Shown here piece after piece: positions 16,457 to 24,412 of a stretch of DNA of 64,000 nt. Source of the stretch: Candidatus Dependentiae bacterium (GTDB taxonomy: Bacteria > Babelota > Babeliae > Babelales > Vermiphilaceae); NCBI GenBank assembly GCA_040878395.1, contig JBBDMI010000003.1:109245-173244 (forward strand), written 5' to 3'. Position 1 is the first letter of the stretch. Each line of letters starts with the position of its first letter. The position numbers and the translations under genes are program-made. The notes under the pieces are model-generated. The model was given only the letters and a program-made list of their open reading frames with translations. It searched no databases and was not told the origin of the DNA.

Positions 16457-17467
16457 TTATTGAAAACTTTTTTGCAATCCTATGGCAAAGTTTTTTTGAT
16501 TGCCAAGTGTTTTTGATGTGATTAATTCAAATGGTTCCTTGCGGCACTTAGGGCAAGAGGGCTTGTGCTCTTCTGCTTGTATAGCACAGGCAAAATGTGA
16601 GGCTGTATAGCAACAATTGTGAATTGTGACATTATCTTTATCAATCGGTTCTATGCAAATAAGACAGCCATTGTCTGCAATGTTTTGGCGTATGCGCAGT
16701 TCGTGGAGGCATATCATTTGTTGTTCAAGGCTTTTGAGAGATTCTCTTTCAAAAAGTTTATTAGTTGTCGTATAATCACCTGCGCCTAATGCAATCAATT
16801 TTGTACAAAGTGGCATTTGTTTTTTATCATAAGCGGCTTCAAGAAGTGATTTATTGTCTCTTTGATGAGAAATAAGTTTGAGTGGTGTGATACTATCTGT
16901 GTCAGAAGTATCAAGTAATATTTCATATTTTTCATGATGGATCAAAAAAGAAAGCAGTTCAATTCGATGGTAGTGCATTGCGTGATGCATGAGATTCTTT
17001 CCTTTGTATCTATAGTGCATTATCTCTGGAGTGTTGTTGAGAATGTTTTTAGCGATGGTCAGTTGTGATGTTTCGGGTGCCGCTAGTACACATTGATACA
17101 ATTTTAATAAGAGCTTTTCCTGTTGTTCTTTTTTAGCATTATGTTTTTGAGTGAGTGTATCAATTATTTGTTGAGCAGTTTGTGTAGATTGATATAATTG
17201 TTCTCTCCTCATTTTTAACTGGTCATTTTTTAGGCGCAACAGTGTTATGCGAGATTGTTGTTTTTCTATTGTATCTGTTAGGTCTTGTTTGTCTTTAAGA
17301 AGTGATGCAGTAGTTTTTTGTTGTTGCTGATGTTGCCAATATAAATATCCGGCAGCTGCAGCGGGTATTATAGGTGATATCCATGGCGCGACTGTTTTCC
17401 AATTATCAAGTGCTTGTAGTTGCAAAGAAAGCATTAAGCTTAATAAATAATATTTTGTTTTTCTCAT
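16457..17467 (-). CDS. Exported or membrane-anchored coiled-coil/ankyrin-like protein with C-terminal RING-like zinc domain
   Basis: A 336-residue protein: signal peptide (about 1-19), an apolar segment (29-44), a long coiled coil (about 48-120), ankyrin-like helices (about 155-235, e.g. GKNLMHHAMHYHRIELLSFLIHHEK), then a Cys/His cluster at 268-308: C268-x2-C271, C285, C286, H291-x2-C294, C305-x2-C308. Spacing resembles RING/RING-H2 fingers, usually E3 ubiquitin ligases in eukaryotes, and SCPKCRKEPFEL is a typical RING end. The start is 15 bases after the ftsY stop, with a poor ribosome site, so it is probably coupled to ftsY. E3 activity is inference; zinc binding is likely. Confidence 0.65.
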   Translation of the reverse strand: MRKTKYYLLSLMLSLQLQALDNWKTVAPWISPIIPAAAAGYLYWQHQQQQKTTASLLKDKQDLTDTIEKQQSRITLLRLKNDQLKMRREQLYQSTQTAQQIIDTLTQKHNAKKEQQEKLLLKLYQCVLAAPETSQLTIAKNILNNTPEIMHYRYKGKNLMHHAMHYHRIELLSFLIHHEKYEILLDTSDTDSITPLKLISHQRDNKSLLEAAYDKKQMPLCTKLIALGAGDYTTTNKLFERESLKSLEQQMICLHELRIRQNIADNGCLICIEPIDKDNVTIHNCCYTASHFACAIQAEEHKPSCPKCRKEPFELITSKTLGNQKNFAIGLQKSFQ

Positions 17468-17482
17468 TATGAAACGCTCAAG

Positions 17483-18373
17483 TTATATTTGTAATAGTTC
17501 TTGAACATATTGTTGTGCATTAAACAGTTTATAAGCATCCGGTGTTTCACCAAATGAGATATAGGCAATGGGAATATGTAGTTGATCGGTGACAGAAAAT
17601 AGAATGCCACCTTTACCGGTGCCATCCATTTTGGTAAGTACCACGCCGGATACATCAGTGCTTTCATTAAACAGCTGAGCTTGTTCAAATGAGTTTTGTC
17701 CCAGCATTGCATCAATGGTAAGCAATGTACATATGTTAGCATCAGGCAACTGTTTTGCGATTACGCGTTTTATTTTTTCAAGTTCGCGCATTAAATTTGT
17801 TTTTGTTTGCAAGCGGCCTGCGGTGTCAATGATTAATTGATCAAAGTTTTCGTTTTTAAAACGTTCACATCCGGTAAAAACAACTGATGCAGGATCTTGG
17901 CCGGTTTTGCCAAGTTCGATTTGGGTGTCGGTTTTTTGTGCCCATTGTAAAAGTTGTTCAGGTGCGGCAGCACGAAAGGTGTCTGCGGCAATAAATAATG
18001 TTTTTTTACCTTCTTGCTGTGCTTTGTGTGCCAGTTTGCCGGCGAATGTGGTTTTACCGCTTCCGTTTATGCCAACAAGTAAAATTACATTGCAATCAAT
18101 GTTCGGCTTTTGTTGGTTTAAGATATTAAGAAGTTCAGCTTCAAGTGCTTGTTTTAATTCTGTGCCGCCTTGTATCTTTCCTGATGCGTGAGCTTTTGTT
18201 AATGTTGCGATAATAGTGCGTGTTGTTTTCACACCGGTATCTGCTTGCAGTAAGATTAACTCGAGTTCTTTGAGTGTATCTGCATCAATAGTAGTTTTGC
18301 CAAATAATGCACCCAGTTTGCTGGTAACGGTATTATAAATTTTAGAAAAACTGTTTTTGAAAAAATTGAACAT
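17483..18373 (-). CDS. ftsY: Signal recognition particle receptor FtsY
   Basis: A 296-residue SRP-type GTPase. Helical N domain, then G1 LVGINGSGKTTFAGKLAH (P-loop 101-108), DTFRAAAPEQL, DTAGRLQTK (G3), LTKMDGTGKGG (G4) and a C-terminal PDAYKLFN. It receives ribosome-SRP complexes at the inner membrane, which matches a genome full of signal peptides. The acidic A domain of E. coli FtsY is absent, as in many bacteria. It sits between the two RING-like genes in one co-directional run. Confidence 0.97.
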   Translation of the reverse strand: MFNFFKNSFSKIYNTVTSKLGALFGKTTIDADTLKELELILLQADTGVKTTRTIIATLTKAHASGKIQGGTELKQALEAELLNILNQQKPNIDCNVILLVGINGSGKTTFAGKLAHKAQQEGKKTLFIAADTFRAAAPEQLLQWAQKTDTQIELGKTGQDPASVVFTGCERFKNENFDQLIIDTAGRLQTKTNLMRELEKIKRVIAKQLPDANICTLLTIDAMLGQNSFEQAQLFNESTDVSGVVLTKMDGTGKGGILFSVTDQLHIPIAYISFGETPDAYKLFNAQQYVQELLQI

Positions 18374-18433
18374 GATGCTTCTTTCGTATTTTGCAGGTTA
18401 TATATGTTTATGTCAGTATAGCATGAAACAAAT

Positions 18434-18943
18434 TCAGTTGTAACGAGCTTTTTTTCTTGGTTCTTCTTCTTCTTTGTCTTCTTTATTTATTATTTGTTTA
18501 CACGTTTCTATTAATTGTATGTCGGCATTTATTTTGTCCTGTATTTCTTTAATGAAATTGCTATAGACCTTGTTGCGTGCTCGTTCTTGTTGTATCTCTT
18601 GTTGATTAAATATTTCTTTGCCGGGTGATCGCTCTAGTTTAGATTTTTTGCAAAATTGGATGAAATAGGTGTATATTTGTTCAGATTTAACAAACTGGTA
18701 TGCATCTTTTTTATCTGCGATTTCTTGCTGTATGTTGAGTATGTCAGATTGATAATGGTCGAATGTCGTTCGATTCTGTACAAAGAGATCAATAGTTATC
18801 TGACATTTTTCTTGTTTGATTGCAATGCAATAATCTAATAATTTGAGCATTGCAGCTTGTTCATCAGTTTGTTTTTCTAAAAGATAGAATCCAATCCTAT
18901 TGGGATCAGTGCGTGCGCAGCATTTAGCTAGAAATGGTAGCAT
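18434..18943 (-). CDS. Exported helical protein; true start probably upstream at a non-ATG codon
   Basis: From the first ATG (18943) the product is 169 residues, but this cuts a signal peptide in half. Upstream in frame the codons read ILKKIIVLCL before MLPFLAKCCA, a complete signal sequence, and GAGGAG lies about 7 bases before an in-frame ATT (18971-18973). An ATG at 18976-18978 is out of frame, reading only four codons; one extra T in the T4 run would join it in frame. So this is either an ATT start or a one-base deletion. The mature protein is helical and charged and ends in EEEEPRKKARYN, an acidic then basic, nuclear-signal-like tail. Confidence 0.6.
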   Translation of the reverse strand: MLPFLAKCCARTDPNRIGFYLLEKQTDEQAAMLKLLDYCIAIKQEKCQITIDLFVQNRTTFDHYQSDILNIQQEIADKKDAYQFVKSEQIYTYFIQFCKKSKLERSPGKEIFNQQEIQQERARNKVYSNFIKEIQDKINADIQLIETCKQIINKEDKEEEEPRKKARYN

Positions 18944-19029
18944 TAAGCATAAAACTATTATTTTTTTTAAAATGGCATTCTCCTCGAATTTTTATACATA
19001 TAAATCTGTTTTTTTATGATGACATAATT

Positions 19030-20343
19030 TTATTTTTTATCAACTTCGAGCGAGCTTTTTAAGAGCTCATATTCTTGGTTGCAAAAAGGGCATTCGTTTT
19101 TTTCTTTTTCGGGCTCTTCTATTTTCGGTTTACAGTCGGCGCAAATCATTTTACTGCAGCAACTGAAATAAAAACAAACATCTATTACTGTTTTTTCTTT
19201 ATCAGCAGGTGTTTCATAGCATATGTTGCATTCAGGTTCTGTGTTTCGGGTGTTTAACTGGCTGAGTAATAAGGTGACCGCCTTTTCTCTTTTTTTTTCA
19301 TCTTTTATATCTGTGCATCTATGTAATGCTGAAATATGGTGTGCAGAATATTCAATTGATTCAGTCTTTTTGCCTTCTTTATGGGTGGTGCTTTGTGATA
19401 ATAAAAAATTAACCATTTCTTCTTTATCCGCTTTTAATGCTAGTGAGAGAGGCGTTTCTTTTTTATTATCTTCTGTATTGATATTAGCGCTGTATTTTAA
19501 TAATAGTATTGCTAATTCGGTATTGCCGGTTTGTGCAGCATAGTGCATTGCGGTCATGCCTCGTACATCTTTTACGTTAGGATTTGCTCCTGAACGCAAT
19601 AAAATAGTAATAGTTGGAATATGTAATCTGTTTATTGCATAGATTAATGGTGTTTTACCATATTTATCAACAGTGTCAATAATCTCTTTTGTTGCAGGTG
19701 CTGTGAGCAAGAGGCCAATGATTTTTGGTGTGCTTAACTGTGCGGCATGATGCAATGGTGTCATACCCAGATCATCGGCAATATTAGGTAAGGCTTTTTT
19801 TTTGAGTAACAAAGAAATAGTGCATGCATTACCAGCTTTTGCAGCGCATATTAAAGGTGTTTGTCCGTGCAAGTTTTTTGCATTAATACGTGCGTGATGA
19901 TCCAGTAGAAATGAAACAACTTTGTTTTTTCCTGCTCGTGCTGCAATATGTAGAGCAATATCACCTTTTTCATCAATATCGTTAATATTAAAAGTAGGGA
20001 TTGATGTTAGCATGTGCAGAGCGTTTTGTATATTAAGTTCATCTTGTAAGATTGATCTATTTATAAAGTTGTTTAGTGGATTGCAAACATATTCTTTGCC
20101 ATCTTTTTTTATTAAGCATCCCTGATGGCGCAATTGGTGTAAAAGTTGATCTTGTATGCCAATTTTTTCTTGAAGGACATCGAGTTCATGCTGTATGCGT
20201 TCGAGTTCTTGTTGCTTATGTTTATGAACAGCCGTTCCGGTAAAAATACTCATTGCTGCGGCAGTAAAAGCTGTTGGCAAAAAACCGTCCATCGCGTTTA
20301 GTGGTAATGATATTGTGCATAGGCATAATAAAAAATGTCGCAT
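19030..20343 (-). CDS. Exported ankyrin-repeat protein with C-terminal RING-like zinc finger
   Basis: A 437-residue protein: signal peptide (1-17), coiled coil (about 42-72), six ankyrin repeats (about 126-316; e.g. HGQTPLICAAKAGNA, GMTPLHHAAQ, YGKTPLIYAI, GMTAMHYAAQTGNTELAILLLKY), and a Cys-rich C-terminal domain C372-x2-C375, C390, C395, C396, C401-x2-C404, C418-x2-C421. ECNIC, then SCCSKMICADC and ECPFC, matches the order of RING domains, notably the SCCxKxICxxC style common in protist RING proteins. AGGGG lies 7 bases before the ATG. Candidate host-directed E3-ligase-like effector, by inference; substrate binding would be through ankyrins. Confidence 0.8.
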   Translation of the reverse strand: MRHFLLCLCTISLPLNAMDGFLPTAFTAAAMSIFTGTAVHKHKQQELERIQHELDVLQEKIGIQDQLLHQLRHQGCLIKKDGKEYVCNPLNNFINRSILQDELNIQNALHMLTSIPTFNINDIDEKGDIALHIAARAGKNKVVSFLLDHHARINAKNLHGQTPLICAAKAGNACTISLLLKKKALPNIADDLGMTPLHHAAQLSTPKIIGLLLTAPATKEIIDTVDKYGKTPLIYAINRLHIPTITILLRSGANPNVKDVRGMTAMHYAAQTGNTELAILLLKYSANINTEDNKKETPLSLALKADKEEMVNFLLSQSTTHKEGKKTESIEYSAHHISALHRCTDIKDEKKREKAVTLLLSQLNTRNTEPECNICYETPADKEKTVIDVCFYFSCCSKMICADCKPKIEEPEKEKNECPFCNQEYELLKSSLEVDKK

Positions 20344-20403
20344 CTTTACCCCTTATAATTTTAATACGCCATATTTTAGACATATGTAGGTAATGATACA
20401 AAA

Positions 20404-21003
20404 TCAACAGTTTTGTACAATTGGTTGCACTCGTTGTAAAAAAAGTTTCAGGCGACGATAGTCATTGCCGCTCAGTATTGAGAATGTTTCAATGAGTTGA
20501 TGTAGTTTTGTTTTATTTAAAATGCCGAGTTCTTTTTGTTGTTTAAATAGTGCCAATAATAGTTCATCAAGATTACAAATTTGGTCTGCTGCATTGAATA
20601 ATGTGTGCAAGTAGGTGTCTTGATAAAAAAAGGTTTTTAATGAATCGGTATCCATAGGGCTCACAAACGCATGGATTTTTGGCGGTTCGGGGCTAATGGT
20701 ATACTGTATGCTCCCTTTTTCTTGATAGCCTAATATTAAACATGAAAAAGTGGTTTTTAAAAAAGAGAAAATTTGAGGTTGTTCTTTTAGGAGTTCTTGC
20801 TCAGTTTTTTGATATACAAATGGTGCACGGTTAGGATCCATAGATCCGGTTTGTACTTGATGGACTACAGCAAAAATCTGTTTTGTGCCGGAATCAACTT
20901 TTACTAAAGATCCAAAATGAGCAAATCTGTCCCATTGCCAACTTTGAGCGGTGAAGTTATGTAAAGAGCTTTCAATAATTTCTGCAAATGGTGCTGGGTT
21001 CAT
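20404..21003 (-). CDS. HAS-barrel-like domain protein
   Basis: A 199-residue cytoplasmic protein (no signal peptide). The N-terminal half has the beta-rich pattern of HAS-barrel (HerA/ATP-synthase barrel) proteins: FGSLVKVDSGTKQIFAVVHQVQTGSMDPNR, then KTEQELLKEQPQIFSFLKTTF and PPKIHAFV. The second half is helical. I recognise this arrangement as a conserved bacterial family of unknown role; HAS barrels in HerA mediate partner binding at DNA-translocase complexes. AAAGG lies upstream, and rnhB ends 20 bases before it, so the two are likely co-transcribed. Confidence 0.5.
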   Translation of the reverse strand: MNPAPFAEIIESSLHNFTAQSWQWDRFAHFGSLVKVDSGTKQIFAVVHQVQTGSMDPNRAPFVYQKTEQELLKEQPQIFSFLKTTFSCLILGYQEKGSIQYTISPEPPKIHAFVSPMDTDSLKTFFYQDTYLHTLFNAADQICNLDELLLALFKQQKELGILNKTKLHQLIETFSILSGNDYRRLKLFLQRVQPIVQNC

Positions 21004-21023
21004 ATTGACCTTTTTTTAATGTC

Positions 21024-21728
21024 TTAAAAAAGTTCTTGTTGTTTATCAGGATCATTGATTTTATTAATTAATACAAGATTTTTTAAGTACGTTTTGCGAT
21101 GAACAATTACAGAGCCATGTTCTGCCAGTGCCCATTTATGTTTTTTTGTTCCATAACCTTTATTGGTGTACCAAATATAGTGAGGAAAATATCGGTTCAT
21201 CTGTTCCATCATGGCGTCACGTTTCACTTTTGCAATGATTGATGCAGCTGCAATTGAACTTGATTTCTTTTCTCCGAATGGAAAATGATGTATAGGGATG
21301 TCGTTATAACAACTATTTTGTAGATTTAATGGCATTGCATCGACAACAATTGATTGTGGTTTAGGTGCAATTGCAAGTAAATTCATAACAGCACGGCGCA
21401 TAGCAATAAGTGTTGCATGCCAAATGTTATGTCTATCAATAATGCGGTGGTGCACAATTCCGTAACTATAGTAACAATTTTTGGTAATCCATTTATGTGC
21501 CTGCAGTCGTTCTTCTTGTGTCATTTCTTTGGAATCTTTGAGCAATCGATATGATGTGTTAGGAGGTAATATAACTGCAGCGGTTACTAATGGGCCTGCC
21601 AAGCAGCCCCGACCAACTTCATCAATGCCGCAAACTACTTGGTTTTGTTCCCAAGCAAAATATTCATGGCTATTTTTTTTCACGAAAGGGCGTTTTTTTT
21701 TGTTGAGTCTCTTGTTTTTATGAATCAT
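21024..21728 (-). CDS. rnhB: Ribonuclease HII
   Basis: A 234-residue enzyme removing ribonucleotides and RNA primers from DNA. Catalytic DEDD residues are visible: GIDEVGRGCLAGP (Asp and Glu), VVDAMPL (Asp), and AKVKRDAMM (Asp). SSSIAAASIIAKV and GYGTKKH are further family signatures. I chose the ATG at 21728: upstream codons reach only a TTG at 21812 and would add 28 residues not typical of the family. The N-terminus is very Lys-rich (KNKRLNKKKRPFVKK). Confidence 0.93.
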   Translation of the reverse strand: MIHKNKRLNKKKRPFVKKNSHEYFAWEQNQVVCGIDEVGRGCLAGPLVTAAVILPPNTSYRLLKDSKEMTQEERLQAHKWITKNCYYSYGIVHHRIIDRHNIWHATLIAMRRAVMNLLAIAPKPQSIVVDAMPLNLQNSCYNDIPIHHFPFGEKKSSSIAAASIIAKVKRDAMMEQMNRYFPHYIWYTNKGYGTKKHKWALAEHGSVIVHRKTYLKNLVLINKINDPDKQQELF

Positions 21729-21913
21729 GTGCTCTTTGATAAGCTTACGTCTTGGCGAGGTTTTGCCACACGTAACAGGATGAATATATTCTGTGCGATT
21801 TAATGATATCAATGATCGGTTTTTCTGTCAAAAAAATGTCTACTCTTTTTTCTAAGTGTAATGGTGCATTATACTTAGAACCGGACGAAAAATTATAAAA
21901 AAAAGGGGAAAAG

Positions 21914-22402
21914 ATGAATATATGTTCTATATTGTTTTTATCTGTTTTGTGTAATACGGTGTGTGCACAAGATGGCTTTGATTTGAAAATAATATCAAGA
22001 GATCAAAAGAGAGAGGTGCCATGGAGTCTGGATGGATTTGCACAAAATTTACGCAGTGATGCTAAGCATGCGCTGCAGCAGATTATGGATTCGTTTACTC
22101 TTTTGTGGCCGGAAGCAGCATGGAATGATAATCAAAAGCCTTCAGTTGCAACTATCGAACAAGCATTCGCCGATTTAACTGCATATATACAGCAGGAAGG
22201 AAACCCTGACAGAATAGATCAGATAAAAAAATCGATAGATTATATCATTTTGTCTTATGTTCCGGTGGTGCAGAAAAAAATAGCAGATGGAGCGCCAAGC
22301 ATAAAAAATCCTTATTTAGATGAAAAAAAGCAGCTTTTAGATCTTTTTGAGCAAGCTTTAAAGCAAAAACGAAAATCATTTGATTCATTTTTAAATGTAT
22401 AA
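21914..22402 (+). CDS. Small exported protein of unknown function
   Basis: A 162-residue protein with a signal peptide (MNICSILFLSVLCNTVCA) and AGGGG seven bases before the ATG. The mature part is helical, with a Trp-Pro motif (LLWPEAAWNDNQKPS) and a Lys-rich C-terminus (LDLFEQALKQKRKSFDSFLNV). No family recognised. Transcribed away from rnhB. Confidence 0.6.
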   Translation: MNICSILFLSVLCNTVCAQDGFDLKIISRDQKREVPWSLDGFAQNLRSDAKHALQQIMDSFTLLWPEAAWNDNQKPSVATIEQAFADLTAYIQQEGNPDRIDQIKKSIDYIILSYVPVVQKKIADGAPSIKNPYLDEKKQLLDLFEQALKQKRKSFDSFLNV

Positions 22403-22489
22403 AAATTGGCAATAAAGCATTTATTGTATGAATGGCATTTAGTGCTAAAATATAGCCCTTTTCAGGTTTATGAGCCATGACATAGCTCT

Positions 22490-22516
22490 TTTTTGACATT
22501 TTTTTCTTGTCAAAAA
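22490..22516. promoter_or_regulatory. Inverted repeat, candidate operator of the downstream XRE/S24 regulator
   Basis: TTTTTGACA (22490-22498) and TGTCAAAAA (22508-22516) form a perfect 9-bp inverted repeat with a 9-base spacer, lying 14 bases upstream of the promoter TTGACA. Such arrangements are common in autoregulated repressor genes. It could alternatively act as a weak terminator for 21914-22402, since a short T run follows. Confidence 0.35.
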
Positions 22517-22529
22517 GCGACTTTTTAGG

Positions 22530-22557
22530 TTGACAATGGGAAAATATTGAGTACAAT
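22530..22557 (+). promoter_or_regulatory. Promoter of the XRE/S24 regulator
   Basis: Consensus TTGACA (22530-22535), a 16-base spacer, and TACAAT (22552-22557). A leader of about 50 bases follows. Confidence 0.65.
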
Positions 22558-22614
22558 TAGAAATAAGGCAGTAAATTTAACCATATAAATATAAGATAAG
22601 CTAAGGAGTTTGCT

Positions 22615-23286
22615 ATGTCATCTACAGCTCTTAGAGTAAAAGAGTTGCTCAGAGAAAAAGGCTGGACAACTAAAATTTTGGCTGAAAAGACAGGAATGTC
22701 TGAAAGTTATTTAACTCATATAAAGAATGGCACAAGACGCTGGAATGAAGATTCTTTGCGAAAATTGGCCAATGCTTTTGAAGTAACACCGATTGATCTA
22801 TTTGCACAGCGTCGTCAACGTACTGATAATATTGATAGCAATGTTAGTATGCCGGAAGAATCAAATGTTGAATTGCGTGTGCATGTTGTACCTGTTGTGG
22901 GAGAAATTCCATCAAATCCATCTCCATATAACAATCAACTTATGCAGGTAACTACAGGTTACAAAGATGTTTTTGTACCCGTGCTTAATACAAATGATAA
23001 CGCAATGTTTTCATTGTGTGTAGAAAACAATTTAATGGCACCAACCTTTGTTAAAGGTGATTATTTGATCGTATCTCCAGAGATCTGGACACGTTCAGGT
23101 GATATCGCAGCTGTTGAATATGGTAATGATACACAGGTAAAAGCAATTATGCAGGTTACCTATACTGAAGACTTTATTGTATTGGAATCAGTGAATCACA
23201 AAAGTCCTCCAATTGCATTGATTAGAGGTAAAGATCATTTTAGAATTATTGGTCGTGTGATCCAACGCCATCAAAAGCTTGCATAA
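22615..23286 (+). CDS. XRE-family regulator with LexA/CI-type C-terminal domain lacking the catalytic serine
   Basis: A 223-residue protein. Residues 6-65 form a helix-turn-helix (KILAEKTGMSESYLTHIKNG). After a linker, residues 90-220 follow the S24/LexA fold: VPVVGEIPS, VENNLMAPTFVKGDYLIVSP, and VKAIMQV with the Lys at 176. In LexA/CI/UmuD the second motif is GDSM-P-T with catalytic Ser; here it is NNLMAPT, so Ser is Leu140 and self-cleavage should be impossible. It probably uses the domain for dimerisation or ligand sensing. AAGGAG precedes the ATG, and an inverted repeat lies upstream of its promoter. Confidence 0.8.
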   Translation: MSSTALRVKELLREKGWTTKILAEKTGMSESYLTHIKNGTRRWNEDSLRKLANAFEVTPIDLFAQRRQRTDNIDSNVSMPEESNVELRVHVVPVVGEIPSNPSPYNNQLMQVTTGYKDVFVPVLNTNDNAMFSLCVENNLMAPTFVKGDYLIVSPEIWTRSGDIAAVEYGNDTQVKAIMQVTYTEDFIVLESVNHKSPPIALIRGKDHFRIIGRVIQRHQKLA

Positions 23287-23306
23287 TATTTGCTAAAAAA
23301 AGTACA

Positions 23307-23355
23307 GAATACCAGAAAGACTAGCATTAATCGGTCTTTCTGGTATTCTTATTTT
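23307..23355 (+). terminator. Strong intrinsic terminator after the XRE/S24 gene
   Basis: A perfect 15-bp stem (GAATACCAGAAAGAC with GTCTTTCTGGTATTC), 12-base loop, then TTATTTTT. Confidence 0.9.
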
Positions 23356-23367
23356 TACATATTTGTT

Positions 23368-23397
23368 TGATTTGTGTACAAATCAGCAAAATATACT
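23368..23397 (+). promoter_or_regulatory. Palindrome overlapping the candidate rpsF promoter
   Basis: TGATTTGT-GT-ACAAATCA (23368-23385) is a palindrome with 8-bp arms directly upstream of TATACT (23392-23397), the best -10 for rpsF-rpsR. A dimeric regulator bound here would cover the promoter spacer. No usual ribosomal-protein autoregulatory RNA structure is evident. Confidence 0.4.
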
Positions 23398-23471
23398 AAA
23401 TAAGGCTTATTTCGAGTCTTATAGTGATTATTAATATATAAACACTTCCAGTTAGTATAGGAGTATACTAC

Positions 23472-23957
23472 ATGTTACGTTACGAGATTTTAATGCTTTC
23501 TGTGCCTGAAATAACAGGTGACGAAGTAAAACAGCTTGAAGATCGTTTGGAAAAAACGATTGAAAAATTCAAAGGAGCTGTCATTTCCTTTGAGCGCTGG
23601 GGCAAATTCCGCTTGGCATATCCTATTGAAAAAAATGATTATGGCGTGTATTTTTTGATTCGATTCGAAATTGAATCAAAGCCGTCAGAGTTGTTAGAAG
23701 AGCTGAAAGCTATTTTTGCAGTTAAATTGAATGATGTTGTTATGCGTCATATAATTTCAAAGCTTGATGTTAATGCTTCACTTGCATATCAACGCCCTCA
23801 ATCATTAGAAGATACACCGGCGCATGATGTCGATAGCTTTTTGCGTGAGAACAAGATGGAAGGACTTCTTTCACTTGACAACAAAAAGAGATCGGATGAA
23901 AAGCCAGTAAAAGAGGTTAAGGTAGAAGAAACAACTGAAATTTCAGCTGAAGCTTAA
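23472..23957 (+). CDS. rpsF: 30S ribosomal protein S6 with extended C-terminus
   Basis: A 161-residue protein. The first 100 or so residues are a typical S6 ferredoxin-like fold (MLRYEILMLSVPEI, SFERWGKFRLAYPIEKNDYGVYFLIRF, LNDVVMRHIISKLD). The last 60 residues are an added charged tail rich in Glu, Lys and Val (KKRSDEKPVKEVKVEETTEISAEA). AGGAG lies nine bases upstream. It is followed at 15 bases by rpsR; S6 and S18 bind the central domain of 16S rRNA as a pair. Confidence 0.95.
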   Translation: MLRYEILMLSVPEITGDEVKQLEDRLEKTIEKFKGAVISFERWGKFRLAYPIEKNDYGVYFLIRFEIESKPSELLEELKAIFAVKLNDVVMRHIISKLDVNASLAYQRPQSLEDTPAHDVDSFLRENKMEGLLSLDNKKRSDEKPVKEVKVEETTEISAEA

Positions 23958-23972
23958 TTCTAAAGGAATATC

Positions 23973-24260
23973 ATGACAAAAAAAATTAAATTAAAAATGA
24001 GCGCGAGACTTTCAAAAAAGAAGTTTCGCAAACAATCATTTGGGGCAAAAAAACATTGTCGTTTTTGCAATAGTCCTGAAATGCAGCAACAAATTGACTA
24101 CAAAAATGCTTCATTTTTGAAAGGCTTTTTGACCGAGCGTGGTAAAATTTTACCTTCACGTATTTCAGGTAATAGCTGCAAATGGCAACGTCGCTTGTCA
24201 AGAGAGATCAAGAAATCTCGTACAATGGGCCTACTGCCTTATACATCGCCAAGATACTAA
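23973..24260 (+). CDS. rpsR: 30S ribosomal protein S18
   Basis: A 95-residue protein with a basic N-terminal extension, the Cys motif KKHCRFCNS, then [26 protein letters not shown] and the conserved end [17 protein letters not shown]. The conserved second Cys pair is reduced to one Cys (GNSCKWQRR). AAGGA precedes the ATG. Second gene of the rpsF-rpsR unit. Confidence 0.96.
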   Translation: MTKKIKLKMSARLSKKKFRKQSFGAKKHCRFCNSPEMQQQIDYKNASFLKGFLTERGKILPSRISGNSCKWQRRLSREIKKSRTMGLLPYTSPRY

Positions 24261-24290
24261 GACTAATACTGTCGTATTTCCGCCTGTTTT

Positions 24291-24412
24291 ACTGTGTCCG
24301 GCGTAGCTTCCTTATTTCGTTAAAAACTTCGAAGGGCAGGTTTAGCGAAGCCTGGAAGTGCGAGACCCGGTAGGGCGCGTATCGAAGGGCTCTAGTTTTG
24401 AAATTAGACTTC
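24291..24412 (+). ncRNA. Unidentified GC-rich structured element (candidate ncRNA or 3' UTR RNA)
   Basis: Immediately 3' of rpsR the base composition jumps to GC-rich and no frame fits. Pairings visible: CCGG 24298-24301 with CCGG 24367-24370; CTTCC 24307-24311 with GGAAG 24354-24358; CAGGTTT 24337-24343 with AAGCCTG 24348-24354, loop AGCG (one G-T pair; the last two helices share base 24354, so one loses a pair). CGAAGGGC occurs twice (24330-24337, 24383-24390). The 3' part (GGCTCT..TTTTGAA) can pair with the 5' arm of the following terminator. It is not a match to SRP RNA, tmRNA or RNase P RNA core motifs. It may also be a dispersed repeat. Confidence 0.4.

Noticed and set aside
21729..21812. 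TTG-initiated extension of RNase HII
   Set aside because: It would add 28 residues not expected in the family; a normal ATG lies at 21728.
24291..24412. SRP RNA, tmRNA or RNase P RNA identity for the GC-rich element
   Set aside because: The SRP tetraloop/AGCAGCC core, the tmRNA tag and CCA end, and RNase P conserved cores were all looked for by eye and not found.
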